Part shown: in pieces, positions 7,710-16,335 of the stretch
Numbering within the stretch: position 1 is the stretch's first letter
How the letters are laid out: each line of letters begins with the position of its first letter
Assembly: GCA_900489925.1 (NCBI GenBank)
Contig: UEHQ01000001.1
Location: 62,001 to 126,000 of the forward strand
Origin: Hyphomicrobiales bacterium
GTDB taxonomy: Bacteria > Pseudomonadota > Alphaproteobacteria > Rhizobiales > Rhizobiaceae
Direction of reading: 5' to 3'
DNA length: 64,000 bases
Notes under the pieces: model-generated
The model's database searches: none
Seen by the model: the letters and a program-made list of their open reading frames with translations, nothing else
What the model was told of the DNA's origin: nothing
Made by a program: the position numbers and the translations under genes

Positions 7710-10187
7710 ATGAGCAATAGTTTCGACGATATCCCCTTCTTCGATGAAGAGCCGGGCGAAGCGCCGCGCAAGCAGCAAGCCCCCGCCGCTCCTGCAACGG
7801 GAGGGTTAGCCGCCCGCGCCATGGCCGCCCGCAACGGCGGCAGCCGTCCGGACTATCTGACTGGCCTCAACCCGGAACAGACCGAAGCCGTCGAAACGCT
7901 GGAAGGCCCCGTTCTCGTGCTCGCCGGCGCAGGCACCGGCAAGACGCGCGTGCTGACGACCCGCATTGCCCATATCCTCAATACCGGCCGCGCCTTCCCC
8001 TCGCAGATCCTCGCCGTGACCTTCACCAATAAGGCCGCCCGCGAGATGAAGGAACGCATTGCCGTTCTCGTCGGCGGCGCCGTCGAAGGCATGCCGTGGC
8101 TCGGCACCTTTCACTCGATCGGCGTCAAGCTCCTGCGGCGCCATGCCGAGCTCGTGAACCTGCGCTCGGACTTCACCATCCTCGACACCGACGACGTCGT
8201 GCGTCTCGTCAAGCAGCTGATCCAGGCCGAAGGCCTCGATGACAAGCGCTGGCCGGCCAAGCAGTTCGCCGGCATGATCGACACATGGAAAAACAAGGGC
8301 CTCGGCCCCGCTGACATCCCCGAGGGTGACGCCCGCGCCTTCGCCAACGGCAAGGGCCGCGAACTCTACTTCGCCTACCAGCAGCGCCTGTCTTCGCTGA
8401 ACGCCTGCGATTTCGGCGATCTCCTGATGCATCCGATCGCGATCTTCCGGAAGACGCCCGATCTGCTCAAGGAATATCATCAGCGCTTTCGCTATATCCT
8501 CGTCGACGAGTACCAGGACACCAACACAGCCCAGTACATGTGGTTGCGCCTGCTCGCCCAGCGTCCGAAGGGCGAGCCGCAGAACGTCTGCTGCGTCGGC
8601 GACGACGACCAGTCGATCTACGGTTGGCGCGGCGCGGAAGTGGACAACATCCTGCGCTTCGAGAAGGATTTCCCCGGCGCTAAGGTGATCAAGCTCGAGC
8701 GCAACTACCGCTCGACCGCCCATATCCTGGGCGCCGCAGCGCATCTGATCACCCACAATGAGGGCCGCCTCGGCAAGACGCTGTTCACCGACCGTAGAGA
8801 TCCCGACGATATCAAGGTGCAGGTCCACGCCTCCTGGGATTCGGAAGAAGAAGCCCGCGCCATCGGCGATGAGATCGAACAGCTCCAGCGCGGCGCTTCC
8901 GGCCAGCCACATGCGCTGAACGACATGGCGATCCTCGTGCGCGCCTCCTTCCAGATGCGCGAGTTCGAAGACCGCTTCGTCACGCTCGGCCTGAACTATC
9001 GCGTCATCGGCGGCCCACGCTTCTACGAGCGCCTCGAAATCCGCGATGCCATGGCCTATTTCCGCCTCGTCGCCCAGCCCGCCGACGACCTCGCCTTCGA
9101 ACGCATCATCAACACGCCGAAGCGCGGCCTCGGCGATACGACGGTGCGCGCGCTGCACGACTATGCCCGCGCCCGCGATATCCCCATGCTGGCGGCAGCC
9201 GCCGACATGATCGAGACGGACGAGCTCAAGCCGAAGGCGCGCAAGGCGCTGTTCGACGTGATTCAATCTTTCCGCAGATGGCAGGAAAGACTTGAAAACA
9301 CACCACATACCGAGCTTGCCGAGCAGATCCTCGAAGAGTCCGGCTATACCGACATGTGGAAGAACGACAAGTCGGCAGACGCGCCCACACGCCTCGACAA
9401 CCTGAAGGAACTCATCCGCTCTATGGAGAGCTTCGAGTCCATGCGCGGCTTCCTCGAGCACGTCTCGTTGGTCATGGACGCCGAGCAGAACGAGAACCTC
9501 GATGCCGTCTCGATCATGACGCTGCATTCCGCCAAGGGCCTCGAGTTCGACACCGTCTTCCTGCCCGGCTGGGAAGAAGGCCTCTTCCCGCATCAGCGTT
9601 CGCTGGACGAAACCGGCCGCGCCGGCCTGGAGGAAGAACGCCGCCTCGCCTATGTCGGCCTGACGCGCGCCAAGCGCCGCTGCCACATCTGGTTCGTCTC
9701 CAACCGCCGCATCCACGGCCTCTGGCAATCGACCATCCCCTCGCGCTTCCTCGACGAACTGCCGGATACTCACGTCGAGGTCGCCGAAGTCGAGCAGAGC
9801 TACGGCGGCTACGGCCGCGGTGGCTACGGCCAATCGCGCTTCGACAAGGCCGAGCCCTTCGCCAACAGCTATTCCACGCCCGGCTGGAAGCGCGCCCAGC
9901 AAAACCGCAACGACGCTACCCGCGACAATTGGGGCTCCCGTTCCGGCCATTCCGTCGAACGCATCGGCTACGGCGAAAGCGGACCGAAGACCCGCACCAT
10001 CGACGGCGAACTCATTGCCAAATCCACCGCCACCGAACCCTCGAAGTTCAAAGCCGGTGACCGCGTCTTCCACCTCAAGTTCGGCAACGGCAACATCAAG
10101 TCGATCGAAGGCAACAAGCTGACGATCGAATTCGACCGCGCCGGCGAAAAGCGGGTGCTGGACGGGTTTGTGGAGCGTGTTTCGTAA
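7710..10187 (+). CDS. uvrD: ATP-dependent DNA helicase UvrD/PcrA
   Basis: An 825-residue superfamily 1A 3'-5' helicase for nucleotide excision and mismatch repair. Motifs in order: Walker A AGAGTGKT at 72-79, motif Ia TFTNKAAREMKER, motif II LVDEYQDTN, motif III VGDDDQSIYGWRGAE, motif IV YRST, motif V LHSAKGLEFDTVFLPGWEEG and motif VI VGLTRAKRR. The C-terminus (FKAGDRVFHLKFGNGNIKSIEG) is the Tudor-like RNA polymerase-binding module of PcrA/UvrD. About 45 low-complexity residues precede the first motif, and a Gly/Tyr-rich linker (YGGYGRGGYG) lies near residue 700. The ATG at 7710 is the only start that keeps the N-terminus short. It is transcribed alone. Confidence 0.95.
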   Translation: MSNSFDDIPFFDEEPGEAPRKQQAPAAPATGGLAARAMAARNGGSRPDYLTGLNPEQTEAVETLEGPVLVLAGAGTGKTRVLTTRIAHILNTGRAFPSQILAVTFTNKAAREMKERIAVLVGGAVEGMPWLGTFHSIGVKLLRRHAELVNLRSDFTILDTDDVVRLVKQLIQAEGLDDKRWPAKQFAGMIDTWKNKGLGPADIPEGDARAFANGKGRELYFAYQQRLSSLNACDFGDLLMHPIAIFRKTPDLLKEYHQRFRYILVDEYQDTNTAQYMWLRLLAQRPKGEPQNVCCVGDDDQSIYGWRGAEVDNILRFEKDFPGAKVIKLERNYRSTAHILGAAAHLITHNEGRLGKTLFTDRRDPDDIKVQVHASWDSEEEARAIGDEIEQLQRGASGQPHALNDMAILVRASFQMREFEDRFVTLGLNYRVIGGPRFYERLEIRDAMAYFRLVAQPADDLAFERIINTPKRGLGDTTVRALHDYARARDIPMLAAAADMIETDELKPKARKALFDVIQSFRRWQERLENTPHTELAEQILEESGYTDMWKNDKSADAPTRLDNLKELIRSMESFESMRGFLEHVSLVMDAEQNENLDAVSIMTLHSAKGLEFDTVFLPGWEEGLFPHQRSLDETGRAGLEEERRLAYVGLTRAKRRCHIWFVSNRRIHGLWQSTIPSRFLDELPDTHVEVAEVEQSYGGYGRGGYGQSRFDKAEPFANSYSTPGWKRAQQNRNDATRDNWGSRSGHSVERIGYGESGPKTRTIDGELIAKSTATEPSKFKAGDRVFHLKFGNGNIKSIEGNKLTIEFDRAGEKRVLDGFVERVS

Positions 10188-10336
10188 CGCAGCCCGTTCA
10201 CCGACCGTTGGCATGGCGGCTCTGGCAGCCGCTACCCGCATGCCGTGTCACCCATTCGTGACTTCGTATCGGGCCTCTTCTGCGCCATACTGGACTCCCG
10301 TAGATGCTGTTTGCGGGCTTGAATAGGAGGATGCAG

Positions 10337-10438
10337 ATGAAACGCTACTCACTATCATTGATCGGACTATCATTGGTGATCGCCATCGTGAGCAACCCCA
10401 GCATCGCGCTCGCCTGCAACAAGATCATCGGCACCTGA
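10337..10438 (+). CDS. putative 33-residue secreted or membrane peptide
   Basis: An ATG at 10337 follows a perfect AGGAGG (10325-10330) at good spacing. The frame encodes Lys-Arg, then a 20-residue hydrophobic core (LSLIGLSLVIAIVS) and NPSIALACN, which resembles a signal peptide with a possible cleavage after ALA. Only about 7 residues follow before TGA. It could be a genuine tiny exported peptide or the stump of a longer gene. I recognise no homologue. A weak hairpin (TGAGGAG / CTCCTCA, 10452-10479) lies downstream. Confidence 0.4.
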   Translation: MKRYSLSLIGLSLVIAIVSNPSIALACNKIIGT

Positions 10439-10527
10439 GACTGACCATGCCTGAGGAGTGGGCCTAGAACTGCTCCTCATGGCACCCGAGTGGCTGGCCT
10501 AGATTCGGCATAGATAGTTATCCTGCC

Positions 10528-11268
10528 TCAGAGACGCAGGTCTCGCATCACCGCAGTCGACAATGCGTAGAGCTCTTCAAACAACCGCTCGCAATCGAGT
10601 GCCTTTGCAGCGAACGCCATCGATCCTACCGATCGGTAAATGTAATTCTTGAAGTCGTCTTGGCTATCGCGCTGTCTGCTGGTTCCCTTCATCCCGTGAA
10701 TGTGAAATTTTGGTGGATTGCCATAATACATGTCCATTGTGTGGACTGACGAAGCATGAACAAAACCAGAGTAGGCGTTGTCGATAGTCTCGAGCACCTT
10801 GATCGCTCGATCCACAGCCAAGCCTGCCGCGTAGGCGCGAGCGTTATACGCTCGGATTTTCGAGCGCCGTACTCGCGAGCGCTTTTGAGTTGACCCCAGA
10901 GCATCTCTAGGCTGATCGAACTCTTCGGCGAAAAAATCATCTAGATACTGGGTGTGGGCCCGTTCCTGATTGCCAAAGATAAGGGGGCCACAAAGGAACA
11001 GAATATCGCTATCGACCTCGTCCAATGATCGCTGAATCGCTCCAACCTCTTGCAAGAAGCCTTGGTCGAGAAGCAGCTTACCCGATTGGAGCAGAGTGAT
11101 CAGACGTGCGACCTTGAGGACAATCGCTTCCTCAAACCCCTGCCTCCGAAAACGGTATACATATCCATCCGCATACTTGGACAGTTGAGGAGCAGGTATA
11201 GTCGAGCTTAGTCGAACAAATGCATTCGACATCCCAGATATCACGTTCTCGAATATTTCGTCCATCAA
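10528..11268 (-). CDS. uncharacterised accessory protein, 246 residues
   Basis: Not assigned to a named family. The protein is soluble and mostly helical by composition. It has an N-terminal block (YADGYVYRFRRQGFEEAIVLK), a middle block (FLQEVGAIQRSLDEVDSDI) and a distinctive stretch with several His residues (FVHASSVHTMDMYYGNPP then HIHGMKG). I recall similar stretches in uncharacterised proteins scattered over proteobacteria, possibly related to the HEPN-like DUF5677 group, but this is uncertain. Codon use is clearly poorer in GC than in the neighbours, which suggests horizontal acquisition. The gene is flanked by non-conserved DNA and does not form an operon. Confidence 0.7.
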   Translation of the reverse strand: MMDEIFENVISGMSNAFVRLSSTIPAPQLSKYADGYVYRFRRQGFEEAIVLKVARLITLLQSGKLLLDQGFLQEVGAIQRSLDEVDSDILFLCGPLIFGNQERAHTQYLDDFFAEEFDQPRDALGSTQKRSRVRRSKIRAYNARAYAAGLAVDRAIKVLETIDNAYSGFVHASSVHTMDMYYGNPPKFHIHGMKGTSRQRDSQDDFKNYIYRSVGSMAFAAKALDCERLFEELYALSTAVMRDLRL

Positions 11269-11284
11269 ATCTCTCTAGGTACCC

Positions 11285-11632
11285 TCACCCCAAGATCGGC
11301 ATCGATCCCAGTCCCAATATATCGTTGAGCAACGCCAGCCCGATCCCGGCGGCCACGATGGCCAGGCCGATCAGGAAGAGCCGACGCGAGCGGTCGTATT
11401 TCGCCGCGATCAGGGAGTCGCGCGCGAGCAAGTCGGCGAAGACCTTGACCTGGATGGCGATGCCCACCATCAGCAGCAGCATCGGCAGGATGTCGATCTT
11501 GCTCCAGTCGTTCGGGTTGGAAACCCAGTGGCTGATGAAATTCAGGGAAAAGCCGAGGATGATGCCGGCGGCCGTCAGCGAGCCGTTGCGGAAGGTTGCA
11601 TCGATCTTTTCCTCTGGACCGGGCTCGGCCAT
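11285..11632 (-). CDS. small membrane protein, three predicted TM segments
   Basis: A 115-residue protein beginning at the ATG at 11632; a TTG 11 codons earlier (11665) is the alternative. After a charged N-terminus (MAEPGPEEKIDATFRNG) come hydrophobic segments LTAAGIILGFSLNFISHWV, ILPMLLLMVGIAIQVKVFA and FLIGLAIVAAGIGLALLND, so it is probably an inner membrane protein. No functional residue or family is recognised. It ends 16 bases upstream of the start of the 246-residue accessory gene on the same strand and might be cotranscribed with it, though base composition is closer to the core genome. Confidence 0.7.
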   Translation of the reverse strand: MAEPGPEEKIDATFRNGSLTAAGIILGFSLNFISHWVSNPNDWSKIDILPMLLLMVGIAIQVKVFADLLARDSLIAAKYDRSRRLFLIGLAIVAAGIGLALLNDILGLGSMPILG

Positions 11633-11920
11633 GGCGTTTGTTTCCGGCTGATCATCGATGGCCAAGGAAGGCAGAAATCCGTGAAAACGGCAAGAGCCGC
11701 AAAAGATTACAAATCCTTCATATTAAAATCATGTTTTCTTCTTGCCAGACCGGCAAGCACCCCGTTAGATCGGGATGACATCTGCCCGTCCCTCTCAGCG
11801 AGGAACGTTGCACGTAAGCGTTAACGTCAACCAACGCGCTGATCGAACCCGAACCCGGGGTGCGAGCGGCGCGGCGTGCCTGCGTCTTACGCATTCCCGG
11901 TTCCATCAAAGGAACCACTG

Positions 11921-12757
11921 ATGACGGCCAACACCGCCTCCACCTCTCCCGAAAAGCGCCATCTGATCGAACGCGTCCGCCACGAACTCAAGCGCCGCGT
12001 GCTCACTGTCCGCCGCATCGAGCATGTCACGCCGCAGATGCTGCGCGTGACACTGGCCGGCGCCGACCTGGACGGTTTCGTCAGCCTCGGCCACGACGAC
12101 CACGTCAAGGTGCTTGTTCCCCGCCCCGGCGAAGAGCCTAGCTTTCCGGAGATCGGCCCCGACGGCAAGCCGATGATCGATCCGGCCAATCGTCCGTCGC
12201 TGCGCGACTACACGCCGCGCCGATACGACGCCGCGACCGGGGAACTCGACATCGACTTCGCGCTGCATGAGGCAGGCCCCGCCACCGAATGGGCGATCAA
12301 TGCGAAGCCCGGCGACAAGCTTGGCCTCGGCGGCCCGCGCGGCTCCTTCGTCGTCGCCACCGATTTCGACTGGTATCTGTTGGCCGGCGACGAAACCGCC
12401 CTGCCCGCCATCGGTCGTCGCCTAGAAGAACTGCCCGCCACCGCCAAGGCGCTCGTCGTCGTTGAAGTGGCAGGCCCGCAAGAGGAGCAGGCATTCACCA
12501 GCAAGGCCGAGGTTTCCTGCATCTGGCTGCATCGCGGCACCGAACCCGCGGGCACGACCGACGGGCTCGACCAGGCGCTACGGGGCCTCGCCCTGCCCAC
12601 GGGCGATGGCTACGTCTGGATCGCCTGCGAAACCGTCATCGCCAAGCGTCTGCGCGCCGTGATGGTCGACGAGCGGCAGCATCCCAAGGCTTGGATCAAG
12701 GCCGCCGGCTACTGGAAGCGTGGCCAGGCCGACTTCCACGAAACGCACGGCGATTGA
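11921..12757 (+). CDS. siderophore-interacting protein (FAD-binding ferric reductase, ViuB/YqjH family)
   Basis: A 278-residue flavoprotein that reduces imported ferric siderophores in the cytoplasm to release iron. The FAD-binding beta-barrel domain carries RDYTPRRYD and GGPRGSF. The C-terminal SIP domain carries WYLLAGDETALPAIGRRLEE, VWIACETVIAKRLR and the ending AAGYWKRGQADFHE, all characteristic. The ATG at 11921 has AAAGGA 8-13 bases upstream and is preferred over an in-frame start 15 codons earlier. No transport genes are adjacent and I could not find a convincing iron-responsive operator upstream. Confidence 0.93.
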   Translation: MTANTASTSPEKRHLIERVRHELKRRVLTVRRIEHVTPQMLRVTLAGADLDGFVSLGHDDHVKVLVPRPGEEPSFPEIGPDGKPMIDPANRPSLRDYTPRRYDAATGELDIDFALHEAGPATEWAINAKPGDKLGLGGPRGSFVVATDFDWYLLAGDETALPAIGRRLEELPATAKALVVVEVAGPQEEQAFTSKAEVSCIWLHRGTEPAGTTDGLDQALRGLALPTGDGYVWIACETVIAKRLRAVMVDERQHPKAWIKAAGYWKRGQADFHETHGD

Positions 12758-13127
12758 GTCGCATCCAGATGTTTGCTCCGCCTTTCAGGGCGGAGCAACG
12801 CCGCGATGCCCAGAAGAAGACGAAATGTCGCAGGCCGATCGCCAGCGCGCCAGCCGCCTCAGCGCGCGTTGCCCATCATTCCATTACAAGAATGGCGGCC
12901 ATTCGAACGGAACATGCCTCACGGGCCGAATTTCCCGTGTCAAAAACGTCAGCGATTTCAAGAGAATGCAAGGTGTAAACGAAAGGTTAAACTGCTTCGG
13001 CCCATTTGGTCAATCGGCTGAAATTCATCACAACATTCCCGTTTTGACGTCGGGGGCAAATCATCTTAGCCCGTTTGCGTCCGCCCATGAAAGGCGGGTT
13101 TCACGATGAACTCTAAAGGAGATTCAG
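12758..13127. other. 370-base gap with two hairpins
   Basis: A perfect 10-bp stem (TTGCTCCGCC / GGCGGAGCAA, 12773-12798, 6-base loop) lies 15 bases after the reductase stop and probably ends its transcript, though no U-run follows. A second small stem (CCGCC / GGCGG, 13081-13097) lies just before the EF-hand gene. A TTGACG at 13044-13049 may be part of the EF-hand promoter. No gene was seen. Confidence 0.5.
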
Positions 13128-13625
13128 GTGACCAGTGTTTCCTCCCTGGGCAGCAGCACGTCCACATATATTTCCAGCCTCGACAAGAATGGCGACGGCA
13201 TCGTTTCCGCTGACGAACTGGCGGCCGCCAACGGCAGCTCCACGTCCACCACCTCCACGAAATCGACGGCCAGCGGCGGCAGCGACAGTGCGAGCGTCAC
13301 GCAGAAGATCGCAGCCGACATCGTCTCGATCATGCTGCAGATGCAGCAGTCCAGCGCCAGCGACGACAGCAGCACCGACGACAGTGGCGACGACAGCAGC
13401 AAGGGCATTCTTGCTTCGCTGGATGCCAACGGCGACGGCAAGCTGACCACTGACGAAATCCTTTCCGCGGATACGTCGAGCATTGCAAGCAGCGCCAATG
13501 GCAGCGACGATCCGATCCTGACGCAGGTGCTGAACGACATGCAGACCGCGCTTCGCGCATACCAGAGCACATACGGCTCTTCGGCAGCAGCCGATACCAC
13601 AAGCGACGACGTGCAGTCCGTCTGA
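13128..13625 (+). CDS. EF-hand calcium-binding protein, Ser/Asp-rich
   Basis: A 165-residue protein with two canonical EF-hand loops, DKNGDGIVSADE at 19-30 and DANGDGKLTTDE at 99-110, each with Asp at positions 1, 5 and an acidic residue at 12. They are joined by Ser/Thr- and Asp-rich low-complexity sequence (residues 36-92). There is no signal peptide or TM segment. The GTG start at 13128 is supported by AAAGGAG 9 bases upstream. Calcium binding is expected from the loops; the target is unknown. A small EF-hand protein of this kind is often seen in rhizobia. It is monocistronic. Confidence 0.85.
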   Translation: MTSVSSLGSSTSTYISSLDKNGDGIVSADELAAANGSSTSTTSTKSTASGGSDSASVTQKIAADIVSIMLQMQQSSASDDSSTDDSGDDSSKGILASLDANGDGKLTTDEILSADTSSIASSANGSDDPILTQVLNDMQTALRAYQSTYGSSAAADTTSDDVQSV

Positions 13626-13862
13626 TTACCACATGGCACGGCTCCGCCGGGGGAGCCAAAGCCATCCTCGATAAGACCGCCGCCTGCCGTGTTCGGGTCG
13701 GGCGGAGCGACTTTTGCTTCGACGCCTTGGCGATCCTGAGAGCCACGACCGGAAACACCGCTGATCGGCGGGGCCATCCGGAAAAAGGCTTTCGCGCGGT
13801 TGCACGGGCAGCCGAAAAGACGCAGAAACGATCCATCGCGAATGATGAAGGATCGGCATTTC

Positions 13863-15503
13863 ATGGAAAGTATTGGCGTCGCGTTGCTGCTGCTGTGCGC
13901 AGTGGTCATCAGCGGAACACTCACGCGCCTTTCGCCGATTCCGGTGCCGCAACCAATCGTGCAAATCGCACTGGGCGCCGTCATAACGGTCTTCGCCGAT
14001 CTGGGTGTCAACCTTGATCCAGACCTGTTTTTCCTGCTGTTCTTGCCTCCTCTCCTGTTCCTCGATGGCTGGCGCATTCCCAAGGAAGGTCTGTTTCGAG
14101 ACAAGGCCGTCATCCTCGAACTGGCGCTTGGCCTCGTCGTCTTCACGGTTCTTGGCGTGGGTCTCTTCGTTCACTGGCTGATCCCCTCGATGCCGCTTGC
14201 CGTCGCCTTCGCGCTCGCCGCCATCGTCTCGCCGACCGATCCCATCGCAGTCTCGGCGATCGCCGCGCGCGTCCCGATTCCAAACCGGCTCATGCATATC
14301 CTCGAAGGGGAATCGCTGCTGAACGACGCGTCCGGCCTCGTTTGCATGCGCTTCGCAGTTGCCGCAGCGCTGACCGGTACCTTCTCGCTTGTCGAGGCGT
14401 CGGGAACCTTTGTCTGGGTCGCGGTCGGGGGCATCCTGATCGGTGTCGCATTGGCTTGGGTAATCTTGCGAACACAGAGCTTCTTTACGCGTCGTCTCGG
14501 CGAGGAAACCGGATCGCAGATCCTCATCAGCCTCCTCATTCCCTTCGCTGCCTATCTCGTGGCCGAGCATCTTGAGTGTTCTGGCATCCTGGCGGCCGTC
14601 GCGGCCGGCATCACCATGAGCTACGGCGAGCAAGGCGGCAGGACGCTGGCGATCACCCGCGTGCGTCGGACCGCCGTGTGGGACACCGTGCAGTTTTCGA
14701 TGAACGGCATCATCTTCGTGCTGCTCGGCGAGCAGTTGCCCCAGATCGCGTCGGGTGCCGCTCGCGTCGTCCGCGAAACCGGGCATCATGATCCGATCTG
14801 GCTGATTGCATATGTCACTGCCATCAATCTGGCGCTCGGTCTTCTTCGCTTCGTCTGGGTGTGGGTTTCGCTGCGCTTTACGTTGTACCGTGCGGCGAAA
14901 CGAGGCCAAGTCATCGTTCGGCCTAGCTGGCGCCTCATCGCGGCTACTTCGGTCGCAGGCGTACGCGGTGCCATCACGCTGGCGGGTGTCCTGACACTGC
15001 CGCTGGCCATGCCGGACGGCTCGGCCTTCCCTGCCCGCGATCTTGCAATCTTCCTGGCCGCCGGCGTCATCATCGTATCGCTGATCGTTGCCAGCATCGG
15101 CCTTCCTTTCCTGCTGAAGGACCTCCAGATACCGCCGGAGCCGTCGCATCAGCGCGAGGAGGACGAGGCGCGCATCAAGGGTGCAGAGGCCGCGATCAGG
15201 GCCATCGAGGCCCTCCAGCACGACATGAGCGAAGGCAGGGCCGATGCGGATATCTATACGGATGCCGGCGCGCGGCTGATGGACATCTACCGGCGCCGCA
15301 TCGACGGCCGTTCGAAGACCGGTGACGACGCGGACCTGGCAAGGCGCATCGAAGAGATCGAACGCAAGCTGTGGGTCGCCGGCGTCAGGGCCGAACGCGC
15401 CGAGTTCTTTCGTCTCAGAAAATCGCGCAAGCTTTCGGAAGAGCTGATGAAAAAGCTGGTGCGCGAAGCAGATCTTGCCGAGGCCAGGTTCGGCTCATCA
15501 TGA
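13863..15503 (+). CDS. Na+/H+ antiporter, CPA1 family
   Basis: A 546-residue inner membrane antiporter with about 12 TM segments, followed by a hydrophilic tail of about 130 residues (from HQREEDEARIKGAEAAI) that probably has a regulatory role. Family motifs are PPLLFLDGWRIP, VSPTDPIAVSAIAARV and GESLLNDASGLV; the last holds the Asn-Asp pair typical of electroneutral CPA1 exchangers. The ATG at 13863 follows AAGGA at 10 bases; in-frame ATGs at 13842 and 13845 are alternatives. It exchanges Na+ (perhaps K+) for H+ in pH and salt homeostasis. It converges on the grpB-like gene. Confidence 0.92.
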   Translation: MESIGVALLLLCAVVISGTLTRLSPIPVPQPIVQIALGAVITVFADLGVNLDPDLFFLLFLPPLLFLDGWRIPKEGLFRDKAVILELALGLVVFTVLGVGLFVHWLIPSMPLAVAFALAAIVSPTDPIAVSAIAARVPIPNRLMHILEGESLLNDASGLVCMRFAVAAALTGTFSLVEASGTFVWVAVGGILIGVALAWVILRTQSFFTRRLGEETGSQILISLLIPFAAYLVAEHLECSGILAAVAAGITMSYGEQGGRTLAITRVRRTAVWDTVQFSMNGIIFVLLGEQLPQIASGAARVVRETGHHDPIWLIAYVTAINLALGLLRFVWVWVSLRFTLYRAAKRGQVIVRPSWRLIAATSVAGVRGAITLAGVLTLPLAMPDGSAFPARDLAIFLAAGVIIVSLIVASIGLPFLLKDLQIPPEPSHQREEDEARIKGAEAAIRAIEALQHDMSEGRADADIYTDAGARLMDIYRRRIDGRSKTGDDADLARRIEEIERKLWVAGVRAERAEFFRLRKSRKLSEELMKKLVREADLAEARFGSS

Positions 15504-15525
15504 CCCGATCACCGCAGTGGTAAGC

Positions 15526-16032
15526 CTAGCGGTGACTGGCTTTTCGAAGGATGTCCTCGACAAACGCTCGCTTGCCTGCGGTGTACCGATCCCCGTCATA
15601 GGAAAACGTGACCGCCAGCGTTTGCTTGAGAGAAGCGTATTCCGCAACGGCATCAGAATGGGCGCGCAGATAATCGCGAAACACCATGCGACGCCTGTGA
15701 GTCTCATTGCCTGGAGGGCAAAGATAGACACGTTGCTTCGGCACGCTTGTGTGCTGCATGAACGCCCACATGTCGTCGCCCCAGCGATTTCCGCGCGGCT
15801 CATACCCCGAAGCGATGAGCTTTTCGCTTGCTGCGGAAACATCCGGTAGACTGCGCAGAGTGATATCCACGTCGATCACCGGCTTGGCGGAAAGACCGGG
15901 AACCGAGGTGCTCCCAACATGATCGATCGCCAGCGCGACCGTTCCCAGCAGCCGATGCAGATCATTGGCGATTTCATGGAACAGTCTCGGCCAGTTCTCG
16001 TCATACGGAACGATTTCGACCAATGTTGCCAT
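15526..16032 (-). CDS. GrpB family protein (UPF0157, nucleotidyltransferase fold)
   Basis: A 168-residue protein of the GrpB family. It begins with IVPYDENWPRLF and contains DHVGSTSVPGLSAKPVIDVDI, the GS-x10-D-x-D type signature of the nucleotidyltransferase superfamily, then KQRVYLCPPGNETHRRRMVFRDYLR. The C-terminus YTAGKRAFVEDILRKA is also typical. Some relatives are fused to CoaE, but the enzymatic activity of the free-standing protein is not established. ATG start at 16032. It converges on the antiporter gene with a 22-base gap. Confidence 0.9.
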   Translation of the reverse strand: MATLVEIVPYDENWPRLFHEIANDLHRLLGTVALAIDHVGSTSVPGLSAKPVIDVDITLRSLPDVSAASEKLIASGYEPRGNRWGDDMWAFMQHTSVPKQRVYLCPPGNETHRRRMVFRDYLRAHSDAVAEYASLKQTLAVTFSYDGDRYTAGKRAFVEDILRKASHR

Positions 16033-16335
16033 CGAACGCGTCTCCGCTCCCCACCGGTCGAATCAACAGTCTGCGCGACAGCGTAGACTTTGGGACCACA
16101 GCCGCAACGTTGTTCAGTATTGCGCGCATCCTGTTCGCAATCGCAAAAATCTTTTCGCAAAGCACAATAAAAATCGTTTGAATACTATCGAAATTATTCG
16201 CCGCGGCTTATATGAGCCCTGTGGCTTGTTGCACGCTTCCTCCCAGAGTGCTCGCCGAGCCACCGCCGGCCCGTCGTATCAGACGGCTTTCAACGGAAAA
16301 TACCCGGCGCCAACAAGAACAAGAGGTATAAGAAA
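16033..16335. other. intergenic region between divergent genes
   Basis: 303 bases with an AT-rich stretch at 16140-16200 that probably contains the promoter of the sugar permease. No confident promoter hexamers, RNA or ORF was identified. Confidence 0.4.

Noticed and set aside
7806..10241. An 811-codon open frame antisense to uvrD
   Set aside because: Arg/Ala/Val-rich translation without any motif, explained by GC-rich codon use of the helicase on the other strand.
10456..10503. Short direct repeat GAGTGG...GGCCTAGA (two copies) near the accessory gene
   Set aside because: Only 8 identical contiguous bases, too short to claim target-site duplication, and there is no transposase or integrase.
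10188..11665. Possible defence or genomic island around the accessory gene
   Set aside because: Only one compositionally odd gene, with no integrase, tRNA attachment site or partner genes; evidence is too thin for a system.
11666..11920. Search for a Fur, RirA or Irr operator upstream of the siderophore-interacting protein
   Set aside because: An AT-rich TCATATTAAAATCA is present but does not fit the consensus sites I know well enough to call.
13626..15221. A 531-codon open frame antisense to the Na+/H+ antiporter
   Set aside because: The plus strand encodes all CPA1 motifs; the antisense product is hydrophilic and featureless.
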